From Streptomyces aquilus (GTDB taxonomy: Bacteria; Actinomycetota; Actinomycetes; Streptomycetales; Streptomycetaceae), in contig NZ_CP034463.1 of assembly GCF_003955715.1 (NCBI RefSeq), positions 1,922,001-1,986,000 of the forward strand: a stretch of DNA of 64,000 nucleotides, read 5' to 3'. The notes below the pieces were generated by a model. It had not been told where the DNA came from. It saw nothing but the letters and a program-made list of their open reading frames with translations, and made no database searches. The first letter of the stretch is position 1. Each line of letters starts with the position of its first letter. This document shows positions 8,699 to 16,730 of the stretch, one piece after another. Both the position numbers and the translations under genes were made by a program.

Positions 8699-9237
8699 TT
8701 CCTCTTCCCCCGGGGCACCGTGACCGCCGTCAGCAAGGCCGTGCCCGGGGCGAGGGCCTCCCAGGCCGTGCCGCGCCAGGCCAGGACGGCGATGGCCGCC
8801 GTGGGGAACTTCACCCGGACCGTGTCCAGGCTGTCGTCGAGGCCGTCGCCGGCGAGGTCGAGGACGAGGTCCTCCAGGCCGGGGTTGTGGCCGACCAGCA
8901 GCAGCGTCTCGACCTCGGCGGCCACCTCGTGCACGACCTCCAGGAGTTCGGGCACCTCGGCGCCGTAGAGCCGGGCGTCGTGGCGGACCGGGGGCGGGGT
9001 GCCCCACTGGGCCGAGGCCAGGTCCCAGGTCTGCCGGGCGCGTACGGCGGTGGAACACAGGGCGAGGTCGGGCAGGCAGTCGGCCTCGGCGAGCGCCCGG
9101 CCCGCCGCGGGGGCGTCGCGCAGACCGCGCGGGGCGAGGGGGCGCTGGTGGTCGCGGACGCCCTCCGGCCAGGCGGATTTCGCGTGGCGCAGCACGACGA
9201 GGCGGCGCAGCGGACCGGCTCCGGCGCGGGCGATCAT
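8695..9237 (-). CDS. SixA-type phosphohistidine phosphatase (histidine phosphatase superfamily)
   Basis: A 180-residue histidine phosphatase. The RHG-type motif is present as LVVLRHAKSAWP (RHAKS is typical of SixA-like members), with the second catalytic His in LLLVGHNPGLEDL. SixA proteins dephosphorylate histidine phosphotransfer domains or phosphorylated PTS components; the Streptomyces target is not known. The ATG at 9237 overlaps the upstream stop by 4 nt (ATGA), and its own stop overlaps the next gene's GTG, so the three genes are translationally coupled. Cytosolic. Confidence 0.88.
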   Translation of the reverse strand: MIARAGAGPLRRLVVLRHAKSAWPEGVRDHQRPLAPRGLRDAPAAGRALAEADCLPDLALCSTAVRARQTWDLASAQWGTPPPVRHDARLYGAEVPELLEVVHEVAAEVETLLLVGHNPGLEDLVLDLAGDGLDDSLDTVRVKFPTAAIAVLAWRGTAWEALAPGTALLTAVTVPRGKRK

Positions 9238-9992
9238 GCGAACGCGCCGATGTCGCGGGTGAGTTCGAGACCGAGGAGCCGGTCCGCGTAGGCGTACGTC
9301 TCGAAGCGGGCGCCGGCCGGGAGGTCGGAGGTCTCGACCGACCGCAGGACTCGTAGGACGCCGGGTACGTCGAGGTCGTCCTCCCAGGCCGTGCGCAGCT
9401 CTCCGCGCACCTCGTCGGGCACCGGCCGGGACGGCTCGCGCGCCCAGCCGGCGACGGCACGACGCCACCGTACGAGGGTGTCGTGGGCGTCCTGGAGGGC
9501 GGCCTCGTCGAGCCGCGCCGGCTGCCCCCGACGCTGGGACAGCAAGGCGAGCCGCAGTACATCGGGCTCGGCCCCCTCCACCAGCCGGTCGACGGCCCCG
9601 ACCGCACCGGCCACGCCCTCCACCGGCCCCTCGACGGCGGCGACGGCCAGCCTGATTCCGTCCGGGTCCGGTGCGGCGCTGTCCTCAGCCACCACATGGA
9701 CGGCCTGCGCCCCGCCGAGGCCCCTTCCGGCCTCCCGGCCGTCCTCGAAGGGCCGGACGCCGAGCGCCGTGGCGGCCGCCCGTACCTCGGACCGCCGCTG
9801 CGCGCTGTCGAGCAGCGCCCAGACCGGCGTACCGCCGAGTTCGAGGGCGCGTACGAGGGTGTCGGCGACGAGCAGTACCCGCAGGGCGGTGCCGTCGAGG
9901 CCGGGCACGTGCGCCTCGACACGGGTCAGGCCACGGCGGGCGGGGGCGGCCTCGACGGGCTCGCCGGTTCGGGCGTCGATGATGCGCAGCAC
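9234..9992 (-). CDS. degenerate CysRS/MshC-like protein lacking the catalytic core
   Basis: A 252-residue protein from GTG 9992. Its opening, VLRIIDARTGEPVEAAP, followed by a LRVLLVADTLVRALELGG stretch, aligns by eye with the first strand and helix of cysteinyl-tRNA synthetase/MshC. The C-terminal part, LRLALLSQRRGQP then AWEDDLDVPGVLRVL, matches the DALR region of CysRS (consensus LRYYLLS...DDDFNTP). The HIGH motif, zinc cysteines and KMSKS loop are absent, and the protein is about half the usual length. It therefore probably does not charge tRNA; a binding or regulatory paralogue is more likely. It heads the coupled trio with SixA. The similarity is read by eye and needs a profile search. 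Confidence 0.6.
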   Translation of the reverse strand: MLRIIDARTGEPVEAAPARRGLTRVEAHVPGLDGTALRVLLVADTLVRALELGGTPVWALLDSAQRRSEVRAAATALGVRPFEDGREAGRGLGGAQAVHVVAEDSAAPDPDGIRLAVAAVEGPVEGVAGAVGAVDRLVEGAEPDVLRLALLSQRRGQPARLDEAALQDAHDTLVRWRRAVAGWAREPSRPVPDEVRGELRTAWEDDLDVPGVLRVLRSVETSDLPAGARFETYAYADRLLGLELTRDIGAFA

Positions 9993-10064
9993 GGGGTGAG
10001 CGTAGGCGGGACTGTGGCCGTCCGCAGGCAGGTGGCGCGGATTCCGGACAGGATGGCGCCGCGC

Positions 10065-10156
10065 GTGGGCCCGTGGACAAGGGGTGGGTGGGCCCGTGGA
10101 CAAGGGGTGCGTGGGCCCGTGGACAAGGGGTGCGTGGGCCCGTGGACAAGCGGTGC
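10065..10156. repeat. four tandem 23-bp repeats in intergenic region
   Basis: Four near-identical copies of a 23-bp unit begin at 10065, 10088, 10111 and 10134; the core is GTGGGCCCGTGGACAAGG. Copies 1-3 share the following GGTG, while the last reads CGGTG. They lie between the GTG start at 9992 (minus strand) and the GTG start at 10255 (plus strand). Each unit contains the palindrome GGGCCC. The period is close to two helical turns, so an array of protein-binding sites is possible; a neutral minisatellite is the alternative. Confidence 0.9.
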
Positions 10157-10254
10157 GCGCGGGACGTCGTACTCCGGCATCGTGGGGAATCAGCGGGGGC
10201 GGTGCACTGTTGTGCTGGTCGTCACAGCGGCTGAGACCCTCCAGGAGACCCACG

Positions 10255-10665
10255 GTGTACGGAGACGAAGCGACGGTCCGCAAGATCCTCACCGAGAGCG
10301 GCGACACCTGGGCCGTGGTGGGACTGTCCACGAACCGGGGGCGCGCGGCGTTCGGCGTGGCCGAGGTGCTCCAGCGCTACGGGAAGCGGATCGTGCCCGT
10401 GCACCCGAAAGCGGAGACCGTGCACGGCGAACAGGGCTACGCCTCACTCGCCGACATCCCCTTCGACGTGGACGTGGTCGACGTCTTCGTCAACAGCGAC
10501 CTCGCCGGCCCCGTCGTCGACGAGGCGATCGCCAAGGGCGCCGCAGCGGTCTGGTTCCAGCTCGGCGTGATCGACGAGGCGGCGTACGAGCGTGCGCGTG
10601 CGGCGGGTCTCGACATGGTGATGGACCGCTGCCCGGCGATCGAGATTCCCCGGCTGCGGGACTGA
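10255..10665 (+). CDS. CoA-binding domain protein (YccU-like)
   Basis: A 136-residue single CoA-binding Rossmann-like domain, with DTWAVVGLSTNRGRAAFGVA (the nucleotide loop), IVPVHPKAETVHG and AAAVWFQLGVIDEAAY. These features match YccU/CoA-binding proteins related to the N-terminal domain of succinyl-CoA synthetase alpha. The GTG at 10255 follows a CCAGGAGA ribosome-binding site with good spacing and begins VYGDEATVRKIL. These stand-alone domains bind CoA, but the physiological role is unclear. It is monocistronic: repeats lie upstream and a convergent frame lies downstream. Confidence 0.87.
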   Translation: MYGDEATVRKILTESGDTWAVVGLSTNRGRAAFGVAEVLQRYGKRIVPVHPKAETVHGEQGYASLADIPFDVDVVDVFVNSDLAGPVVDEAIAKGAAAVWFQLGVIDEAAYERARAAGLDMVMDRCPAIEIPRLRD

Positions 10666-10686
10666 GGCGCGCGGGGCTGCCGTCGG

Positions 10687-10859
10687 TCAGGACCGCGCGA
10701 CGAGCGGGCCGTCCTCGCCGCGCCGGGCGGCGCAGCCCCAGGGGTCCCGTGCAGCGTGTACGCGCGGTGGCGCTCGCGAAAGCCGATCGCCCGCTGGAGG
10801 AGGTCGCCTTCCCGCGGGTTGACGGCTCTCGTCAACTCCGCCCACAGCCCGGCCCGCAC
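10687..10859 (-). pseudogene. short frame with half an effector-associated-like domain, probably frameshifted
   Basis: The GTG at 10857-10859 follows the stop of the MotB-like gene by one base and is preceded by GAGGGGCAGGG. The first ~32 codons read VRAGLWAELTRAVNPREGDL then LQRAIGFRE, closely matching the start of the EAD in the E2 fusion at 19712 (ELYNELERVINPQEGEIILR, SIGFRE). After about residue 32 the similarity stops. The opening frame loses the GC3 pattern, while another frame (ending ARDPWGCAARRGEDG... at TGA 10687-10689) has GC at every third position. The two parts differ by a frameshift near 10745-10790. It may be a decayed EAD gene, a sequencing error or a genuine short protein. 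Confidence 0.45.
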
Positions 10860-10860
10860 C

Positions 10861-11439
10861 TCAGCCCTGCCCCTCGCACGCGTTGATGTAGTACAGCTCT
10901 ATCTCCACCCGGTCCGCCGATCCCCCGGACCAGAACGGGCGCGTGCCCACGTTCCCGCCGCAGAAGGCCTGCGGGCGGCGGGACTTGAGGGTGGCGTTGA
11001 CATCTTCCGCGAGGTCGGTCGCCGCGCCGAGCATCGACTGCGGGGCGACACCGAAGGTGATGACCATGCCGATGCGGCGGCCGTCACCGCTCGCGCGGAT
11101 CTCCTTGTCGAGCGCCGCGATGATCTTCTTTCGGTCGGCGGCGTTCAGGTTCCCCTTGCCGGCGGCGCGTCCGGTCGCGCCCGAGGACAGGGACACCGCG
11201 AAGGTGTGCCGCTTCGGGTCGAGGCCGGTCGGGCCCTTCGCCGTCCGCGAGGGGGAGGGCGACGCGGAGGACGACGGGGAGGACGACGGCTTCGGCGACT
11301 TCTTCGCGCCCGCCGCTCCCGTGCCGTCCGAGGCGATCATGCCGAGCACCACCAGGAACAGCACCAGGAACAGGTCCGCGAACAGCCAGCCCGCGAGATG
11401 GCGCGGGGCGATGCCGGCGCCCGGGGGGCGTCGCCTCAC
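10861..11439 (-). CDS. MotB/ExbD/ZorB-like membrane protein
   Basis: A 192-residue protein with a short basic N-terminus, one membrane segment at about residues 14-36 (HLAGWLFADLFLVLFLVVLG), a Ser/Pro-rich linker and a C-terminal globular domain. The Asp at position 22 inside the start of the membrane helix is where MotB, ExbD and ZorB carry their proton-binding Asp. The C-terminal part, with AATDLAEDVNATLKSRRPQA, faintly resembles an OmpA/MotB peptidoglycan-binding fold but is degenerate. Its GTG start overlaps the upstream stop by 4 nt. Together with the preceding two-helix protein it could form an ion-driven stator-like complex. Fold and Asp position are seen; the motor role is inference. 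Confidence 0.6.
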   Translation of the reverse strand: MRRRPPGAGIAPRHLAGWLFADLFLVLFLVVLGMIASDGTGAAGAKKSPKPSSSPSSSASPSPSRTAKGPTGLDPKRHTFAVSLSSGATGRAAGKGNLNAADRKKIIAALDKEIRASGDGRRIGMVITFGVAPQSMLGAATDLAEDVNATLKSRRPQAFCGGNVGTRPFWSGGSADRVEIELYYINACEGQG

Positions 11440-12761
11440 CGGTGTTCCCCGCCGTACCAGTCGTCACCGGGCCGACGCGGCGGCGGTGTCGCGGCTCCGG
11501 TGCCGGGAGCCGCGGGGTCGGAGCCACCGGTGTCGGTGCGGGGCGGCGCGGACGGCGGGGGCGGCGCCGCGGCGGGCCCGCCGGAGCCACCACCGGGGTA
11601 CCCGTTGCCGTTGTAGGGGCCGTTGTAGGGGCCGTTGTAGGGACCGCCGTGGGCGCCCGTCGACGGTCCCCCGGAGTTCGACATCGGCGCGGGCGCGGAG
11701 CCCCCGTTCTGCAACAGGGCGAGCACGCGCTCCAGGGCGTCCATGTAGGCGTACATGCGCTCGCTGTTGTCGTTGAGGACGCCCATGGCCTCGCCGACCC
11801 TGCGGGTGGTCTCGGTGACCTCGTCGGCGACGGTGGCGTGCACCCGGTTGGCCTCCTGGGAGCTGCCGGCCGCGCGGCGCAGTTCGGCGAGCAGGCGGGT
11901 GAGGGACTCACGGGTCGCCTGTTCGTCGCCGCGCAGGTCGTCGCGCATCTTGGCGAAGTCGCGCAGGAGTTGGTGCGGCACGGTCAGGGAGCGACCCATC
12001 TCGCCCAACTCGCCCGCGGAACGCGTCCATTGGTCGAGGGCGGTGACGAACCTGCCCTCGGGACCGGGCGCGAAGATCTTCTCCATGCGGTCGGCGCTGT
12101 CCGAGAGGGTGCGGGAGAGCTCGGCGGTGCTTCGGGTGATGTCCCGTGCGATGCCGACGAGTTGGCCGGCCGGTACGACCTGGGCCTCCAGGACGGCGTG
12201 CTTGGACAGCTCCATGGTGAGAACGGTCAGCTGTCCGGCGATCCGGGTGCGCAGCCGTTCGCGTGACGCCTCGTGCTGGGCGTCCCATTCGAGGCGTTGC
12301 AGCCACATCGTGGCGAGGACCACCCCGCCGATGAGCAGCACCACGAGCAGGACGGCGGTGCCGCCGAAGCCCGAGGCCCACAGCCGCAGGAAGTTGGTGC
12401 CCTTCGCGGAGTCCTCGAAGTCCCCGAAGGCGAACCACAGGGACAGCCAGGTCAGCACGATCGGCAGGAAGACGGAGACGTCGCGCGCGGTCGACACCAC
12501 GGCGATCAGCCCGCTGTGGCGCGGCTCGGCGTCCGGCACCAGCGCGTCGGGCGGGTAGGCGTGCAGCAGGTTGACGCCGGACAGGGCCCGGCCGCCGGCC
12601 CGGGCGTCGTCGGCGATCCAGGTCAGCACCGAGCGCCCGGTGCTCTCCTCGGGGCACTCGCCGGCCAGCTCGGTGAGCCGGTCGGCGGCCGCCCGCAGCG
12701 CCGCGGAGGGTTCGGGCGCCGGGGGCGCGGGCCGGTGTGTGGCGGGTTTGCTGCTGGACAA
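11436..12761 (-). CDS. MotA/TolQ-like two-helix membrane protein with long coiled coil
   Basis: A 441-residue protein: a cytosolic N-terminal region, two membrane helices at about 95-112 and 131-153, then roughly 150 residues of heptad-like helix (KHAVLEAQVV... through TETTRRVGEAMGVL), and a Gly/Pro/Tyr-rich tail with three PYNG repeats. No signal peptide. The paired helices followed by a long cytoplasmic coiled coil, next to a MotB/ExbD-like partner, recall ZorA/MotA/TolQ stators, although those usually have three or four helices. It starts 10 bp after the GAP1-like stop and is coupled to the next gene (GTGA). The family assignment is by architecture and context only. Confidence 0.55.
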   Translation of the reverse strand: MSSSKPATHRPAPPAPEPSAALRAAADRLTELAGECPEESTGRSVLTWIADDARAGGRALSGVNLLHAYPPDALVPDAEPRHSGLIAVVSTARDVSVFLPIVLTWLSLWFAFGDFEDSAKGTNFLRLWASGFGGTAVLLVVLLIGGVVLATMWLQRLEWDAQHEASRERLRTRIAGQLTVLTMELSKHAVLEAQVVPAGQLVGIARDITRSTAELSRTLSDSADRMEKIFAPGPEGRFVTALDQWTRSAGELGEMGRSLTVPHQLLRDFAKMRDDLRGDEQATRESLTRLLAELRRAAGSSQEANRVHATVADEVTETTRRVGEAMGVLNDNSERMYAYMDALERVLALLQNGGSAPAPMSNSGGPSTGAHGGPYNGPYNGPYNGNGYPGGGSGGPAAAPPPPSAPPRTDTGGSDPAAPGTGAATPPPRRPGDDWYGGEHR

Positions 12762-12771
12762 GACCTCTCCC

Positions 12772-14607
12772 TCAGTCCCGGGGACCGCGGCGGTCGGGGC
12801 CGTGGTCTCCGTCGTGCGGCCGGGCGGGCAGATGCTGCCGGAAGTACTGCTGGACGACGACGGCGTGGACGGTGTCCTGTGCCTTGCCGCGCCGGCAGCC
12901 GTCGAGCAGCGCCTGCAACAGGGCGGGCGACGGGGTGCGCCCCGCCGCCTCCAGGACGTCCAGCACCTCGCGCTGCCCCAGCTGCTCCCCCGTCGTGCAC
13001 AGGAGGAGCAGCCGGTACAGGTGCACCGCCTGCCAGGGGTTCTGGGGCGCCATCCGGTCCACGGCCTCGGCGTGGAACTGGGTGCGGCGCATGATGTCGA
13101 AGGGGTGGTGGCGTTCCTTGCCGGGGCGGCGCCGGGCGCAGCTCTCCAGCAGGGTGCGGGCCTGGGCCGGGGCGATCCGGCTGATCCGGTCGACCTCGCT
13201 CATCAGGAACGCCATGGAGAAGCGGGCCACGAGCAGCCGCATCATGTCGTCCAGCGCGGTCTGCGAGACGCCGATCTGCAGGGCGATCCGCAGCAGCGGC
13301 AGGACGTCGAAGTCGGCCCGCCGGCGCGCGGCGCTCTCCAGCCGCTCCTCCAGCACCCGGTACACCACCCGGCCGCCGGGCGGCGCCAGGGACAGTTCGC
13401 GCAGCAGGTCCCCGCCGGCTCCGTCGAAGGCGCGGTGCAGCGCCCAGGTGTGGATCTCCTCCCGCAGATGCCGGTAGGGCTGGAGTTCGAGCGAGTCCGG
13501 GCGCCACAGGGCGAGGAGGCGGGCCAGCTGTCCCTCGGTGGCCCGGTCGAGCTCCAGCTGTATCCGGGGGACGGCGGTGGGACTGCGCAGGTAGGCGTCC
13601 TCGCGGTCCGACAGGTCGCCCTGCGGGGCCGCCTCCAGCAGGCTCATGACATCGCTCATCAGCCCGGGGGCGACCTGGTGTCCGGCCGCCCACTCGCGGA
13701 TCTTCGAGGGGTTGGCCATCGGCTGGTCCGGCAGCAGCCGGCTGAGCGCGCCGGTGCCGCGGCGCCGCTGGAAGGCGACGAGGCGTGCGGCCTGGTCCCG
13801 CAGGGGGCCGGGCGGGCCGGGGTCGGCCTTGGCGTCGACGCGGCGCCGGGTGGCGTGGCGGGTCCCGGTGCCGTCGCCCCGTACGAACACGAACTGCGGC
13901 AGGTCCTTCGCCGCGTCGTTCTCCTCCCGGGTGGCGAAGCCCCAGCTGCCCAGCACGACCCGGCCCAGCAGTCCGGCCAGGGCGTGGACGACGACCTCGC
14001 CGTCGACCGGCGAACCCACCACCGTGAGCGGTGCCCCGGGCTGTTCCATCAGCGCCTCGGCGAGCCGCACCAGCAGGTCGTCGGGCACGTCCTCGGCCGC
14101 CGTGTCGAGGGTGCCGAGGAGGCGCTGCTCCTCGACCAGCAACTGCCGTACGAGGTCCAGCGGGACCCGCTCCAGGCGCTCGGCGCCGCTGCCCCGGGCC
14201 GCCTGGCCGTCGAGGAGGGCGCTCTGCCGGACGGGCGGCGGCAGCCAGTCGTCCCAGTCGCTGCGGCAGGCGGCGAGCGCGAGGTGCAGGTCGATGCCGC
14301 CGGCCGGGCCGGTCAGGACGTGGGTGAGGGTGGAGCCGGCGCGGCCGTTGGGGTCGCGGACGGGGAGTTTGCGCAGGACGGCGGCCTCGTTCTCGTGGCG
14401 GAAGTAGACGAAGCCGGGTGTGGTGTCGCCGGGGTGTTCCTGGCTGGCCCACACCAGGTGTTCGATACGGCTGTTCCAGCGCAGCAGCGCCTCGCGGTCG
14501 AGGGAGGTGGCGACCGGGCCGACGTCACCGCGGCCGGTGAGGGAGCGCTCGGACCACTGGTAGACGGTGATGTCGGCGCGCGGCCCGCCCCGCGCGGGCA
14601 GGCTCAT
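12772..14607 (-). CDS. GTPase-associated protein (GAP1-like)
   Basis: A 611-residue soluble protein starting at ATG 14607 (MSLPARGGPRADITVYQWSE), which overlaps the stop of the GTPase gene by 4 nt. The N-terminal half has a compact alpha/beta domain with WNSRIEHLVWASQEHPGDTT and VYFRHENEAAVLRKLPV. The C-terminal half is all-helical, with Arg/Leu repeats. This arrangement matches the GTPase-associated protein 1 (GAP1 N/M/C) family that accompanies conflict-system GTPases; I recognise it by layout and context, not a search. No catalytic motif is apparent. It is probably a platform or regulator of the GTPase. The long upstream extension of this frame is a shadow of the GTPase gene. Confidence 0.65.
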   Translation of the reverse strand: MSLPARGGPRADITVYQWSERSLTGRGDVGPVATSLDREALLRWNSRIEHLVWASQEHPGDTTPGFVYFRHENEAAVLRKLPVRDPNGRAGSTLTHVLTGPAGGIDLHLALAACRSDWDDWLPPPVRQSALLDGQAARGSGAERLERVPLDLVRQLLVEEQRLLGTLDTAAEDVPDDLLVRLAEALMEQPGAPLTVVGSPVDGEVVVHALAGLLGRVVLGSWGFATREENDAAKDLPQFVFVRGDGTGTRHATRRRVDAKADPGPPGPLRDQAARLVAFQRRRGTGALSRLLPDQPMANPSKIREWAAGHQVAPGLMSDVMSLLEAAPQGDLSDREDAYLRSPTAVPRIQLELDRATEGQLARLLALWRPDSLELQPYRHLREEIHTWALHRAFDGAGGDLLRELSLAPPGGRVVYRVLEERLESAARRRADFDVLPLLRIALQIGVSQTALDDMMRLLVARFSMAFLMSEVDRISRIAPAQARTLLESCARRRPGKERHHPFDIMRRTQFHAEAVDRMAPQNPWQAVHLYRLLLLCTTGEQLGQREVLDVLEAAGRTPSPALLQALLDGCRRGKAQDTVHAVVVQQYFRQHLPARPHDGDHGPDRRGPRD

Positions 14608-16730
14608 GTGCCGGGCCCCCGTCCCGGCAGCAGGGCGTCCGCGGCCGGTCCGGTCATGACGCCCTTCATGGCGAGCAGCGCCAACAGCGGCCGCAGCACC
14701 CGGTGCTGACGGAAGAGGGCCTCGTCGAAGCGGCGGGCCGCGGCCTGGTCGGCCTGGGCGCGGGGGCCGGTTCCGGTGGCGGAGGCGAGGTGCAGGGTGG
14801 AGCCCTGGCACTCGCCGGCGAGTTGCAGCCAGTCGCCGCCGCCGCGGGCGCCGAGGAAGGCGTAGACGTCCTCGCTCTCCCGCTCGACGGTGCTCAAGTC
14901 GGCTTCGGCGTCGGGCTTCTCGTGCAGCCAGCCGTCGATCTCGCGGTAGCCGCGGAAGCGCAGCAGGTCGCTCTTGGTGACGACGAGGGCGCACGGGACC
15001 GGCAGGAACGGCAGGGCGGGGTTGGCCTGTTGCTGGCGCAGCCGCTGGCGGACGTGCTCGAACGCCGGGTCGCGTCCGGTCGTACCGCCCTGGGAGGTCA
15101 GGCCGTGTATGCGGGTCGGGTCGACGACGCAGAGCAGGGCGCTGAGCCGGTTGAGGAAGTCGGACTCGCGGCCGGGGCGTTCCAGTCGGCCGCCCGCCAC
15201 GTCGAAGAAGACGACGCTGTGCGAGCGGCCGGAGTGCTCGTCGGTGACGACGAGGCCGGTGGAGTAGCGCAGTTCGGGGCGGTCGGCGGTGGCGACGAGT
15301 TCCTGGCGGCCGTCGATGAAGGGGGCGACGACCTCGTTGAGGTAGAGGTGGTAGCGCTGCGGGTCCAGGGCCTCGACGCGCAGGCCGTAGCGGGCCATGA
15401 CGGTGGACTTGCGGGCCTGGTCGATCATCGCGGCCAGCAGGTGGGACTTGCCGGTGCTGGACGCGCCGACCAGCCCGATGCGGACCGGTTCGGTGCCGAA
15501 CAGGGGGTAGCGGTAGGGCAGTTCGTGCTGGGGCACGTCGTCGTTGCCGGGGCAGACCACGTAGGTGCGGGCGAGCTGGGCGTCCCGCTCGGCGGCGGAG
15601 TGGGTGGGCAGGTCGGCCTCGGGGAGCATGCCGCCGGAGGCGTCGAGGACGACCCGCTCGGCCGTGTCCCAGTTCAGCGCCCGCAGGCACATGGGGCACT
15701 CGACGGGGCCGAGGGCGGGCAGCGGCCGGTCGGTGACGATCCGCAGCCGCCGCCCCATCCGGCGCCACCAGCCGGGGGGTCGTACGGCGGGCGGGGCGTA
15801 GCCGCCTGCGCGCAGGCTGCCGGCGCCGGTGCGCTGGCGGGCGCGCAGGGCGCGGAACTCCTCGCGGGCGAGCGTCTCGCGGCGCTTGGCCTGTTCCGCG
15901 AGGGGCCGCTCGAACAGGCCGTTCGGCGCGGCGCCGTCGACGAGGCGGCGCACCAGTTCGCGCGCGGGCGGGGAGACGGCGGAGCCCAACGGGAAGGCGG
16001 CGCGCAGGAGTTCCTGGAGCCATTCCTCGTGGCCCTGGTCGAGGACGGCGTGCAGGTGTTCGCGGGAGGAGCCGCGCGGCAGGGTCTCGCCGGTGGCCAT
16101 CCAGAACGCCACGAGGGCGGCGCTGAGCACGTCCTGGTCGGCCGAGGCGGGCAGCCCGGGGCGGAAACCGGGCGCGTCCCATGCGGTCGCCGGGCGGTCG
16201 GGCAGCGGCTCGGTGGCGTACACGGCCCCGTCCAGTCCGGCGAGTTGGAGTCCCTCGGCCTCGTCCCACCACAGGTGCTCGGGGCTGATCCGGCCGTGCA
16301 CCAGGCGGGGTTCGTGCAGCCCGGCGACGGCCTCGAACAGGTCCTGCACCACCCCGCGCAGCCGCGGGCCGTGCAGCACGTCGGGGGTCTCGAAGCGGGA
16401 CAGGGGGACGCCCCGGCAGTCCAGCAGCATCCGGTGCGGGCGCCGGGAGTCGTCGTAGGCAAGGACGTGGGCGAGCTGGCGCGGCAGATGCGGTCCGTGG
16501 AAGTCGGCGAGGCTGCCGAAGAGGTCGAAGTGGCGGCGCATCCGCCGCTCGGCCTCGGGCCCGACCGCCTCCTGCACCATGACCGGGTGCCGGCCGGGCA
16601 GCCTGCGGTAGCGGCGGACCCGGAAGGGCGGCAGCTCCAGGCGGCCCTGCTCCCCGGTGTCCTCCTCAAGGCTGAAGACCGCCTCTTCCCCGTCCCCCGA
16701 CCCGGGCCTTCGGCCCCGGAACTCCGCCAC
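14604..16730 (-). CDS. pseudokinase-GTPase fusion protein
   Basis: A 708-residue protein. The N-terminal ~300 residues have a protein-kinase layout, but the catalytic loop is HGRISPEHLWW (H145) in place of HRDxKxxN, and the DFG position reads LDG; both catalytic Asp positions appear altered, so it is a likely pseudokinase. After a linker with CPMC comes a P-loop GTPase-like domain: G422-A-S-S-T-G-K-S429, a DVAGG segment as G3, and TKSD as G4. GTG 16730 is chosen because GGAGGAG lies 7 nt upstream; no in-frame ATG lies nearby. It heads the minus-strand operon, divergent from the CHAT/ubiquitin operon. GTPase activity is likely; the role in signalling is inference. Confidence 0.75.
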   Translation of the reverse strand: MAEFRGRRPGSGDGEEAVFSLEEDTGEQGRLELPPFRVRRYRRLPGRHPVMVQEAVGPEAERRMRRHFDLFGSLADFHGPHLPRQLAHVLAYDDSRRPHRMLLDCRGVPLSRFETPDVLHGPRLRGVVQDLFEAVAGLHEPRLVHGRISPEHLWWDEAEGLQLAGLDGAVYATEPLPDRPATAWDAPGFRPGLPASADQDVLSAALVAFWMATGETLPRGSSREHLHAVLDQGHEEWLQELLRAAFPLGSAVSPPARELVRRLVDGAAPNGLFERPLAEQAKRRETLAREEFRALRARQRTGAGSLRAGGYAPPAVRPPGWWRRMGRRLRIVTDRPLPALGPVECPMCLRALNWDTAERVVLDASGGMLPEADLPTHSAAERDAQLARTYVVCPGNDDVPQHELPYRYPLFGTEPVRIGLVGASSTGKSHLLAAMIDQARKSTVMARYGLRVEALDPQRYHLYLNEVVAPFIDGRQELVATADRPELRYSTGLVVTDEHSGRSHSVVFFDVAGGRLERPGRESDFLNRLSALLCVVDPTRIHGLTSQGGTTGRDPAFEHVRQRLRQQQANPALPFLPVPCALVVTKSDLLRFRGYREIDGWLHEKPDAEADLSTVERESEDVYAFLGARGGGDWLQLAGECQGSTLHLASATGTGPRAQADQAAARRFDEALFRQHRVLRPLLALLAMKGVMTGPAADALLPGRGPGT

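Noticed and set aside
8267..9922. 551-codon minus frame
   Set aside because: Only its last 143 codons, from GTG 8698, look coding; the rest is a shadow of the SixA and pseudo-CysRS genes.
10437..10859. 140-codon version of the half-EAD frame
   Set aside because: It runs antisense into the CoA-binding gene and loses GC3; only the first ~32 codons look real.
12772..16272. 1166-codon version of the GAP1-like gene
   Set aside because: The upstream ~550 codons are an Arg/Pro-rich shadow of the GTPase; ATG 14607 overlaps the stop by 4 nt.
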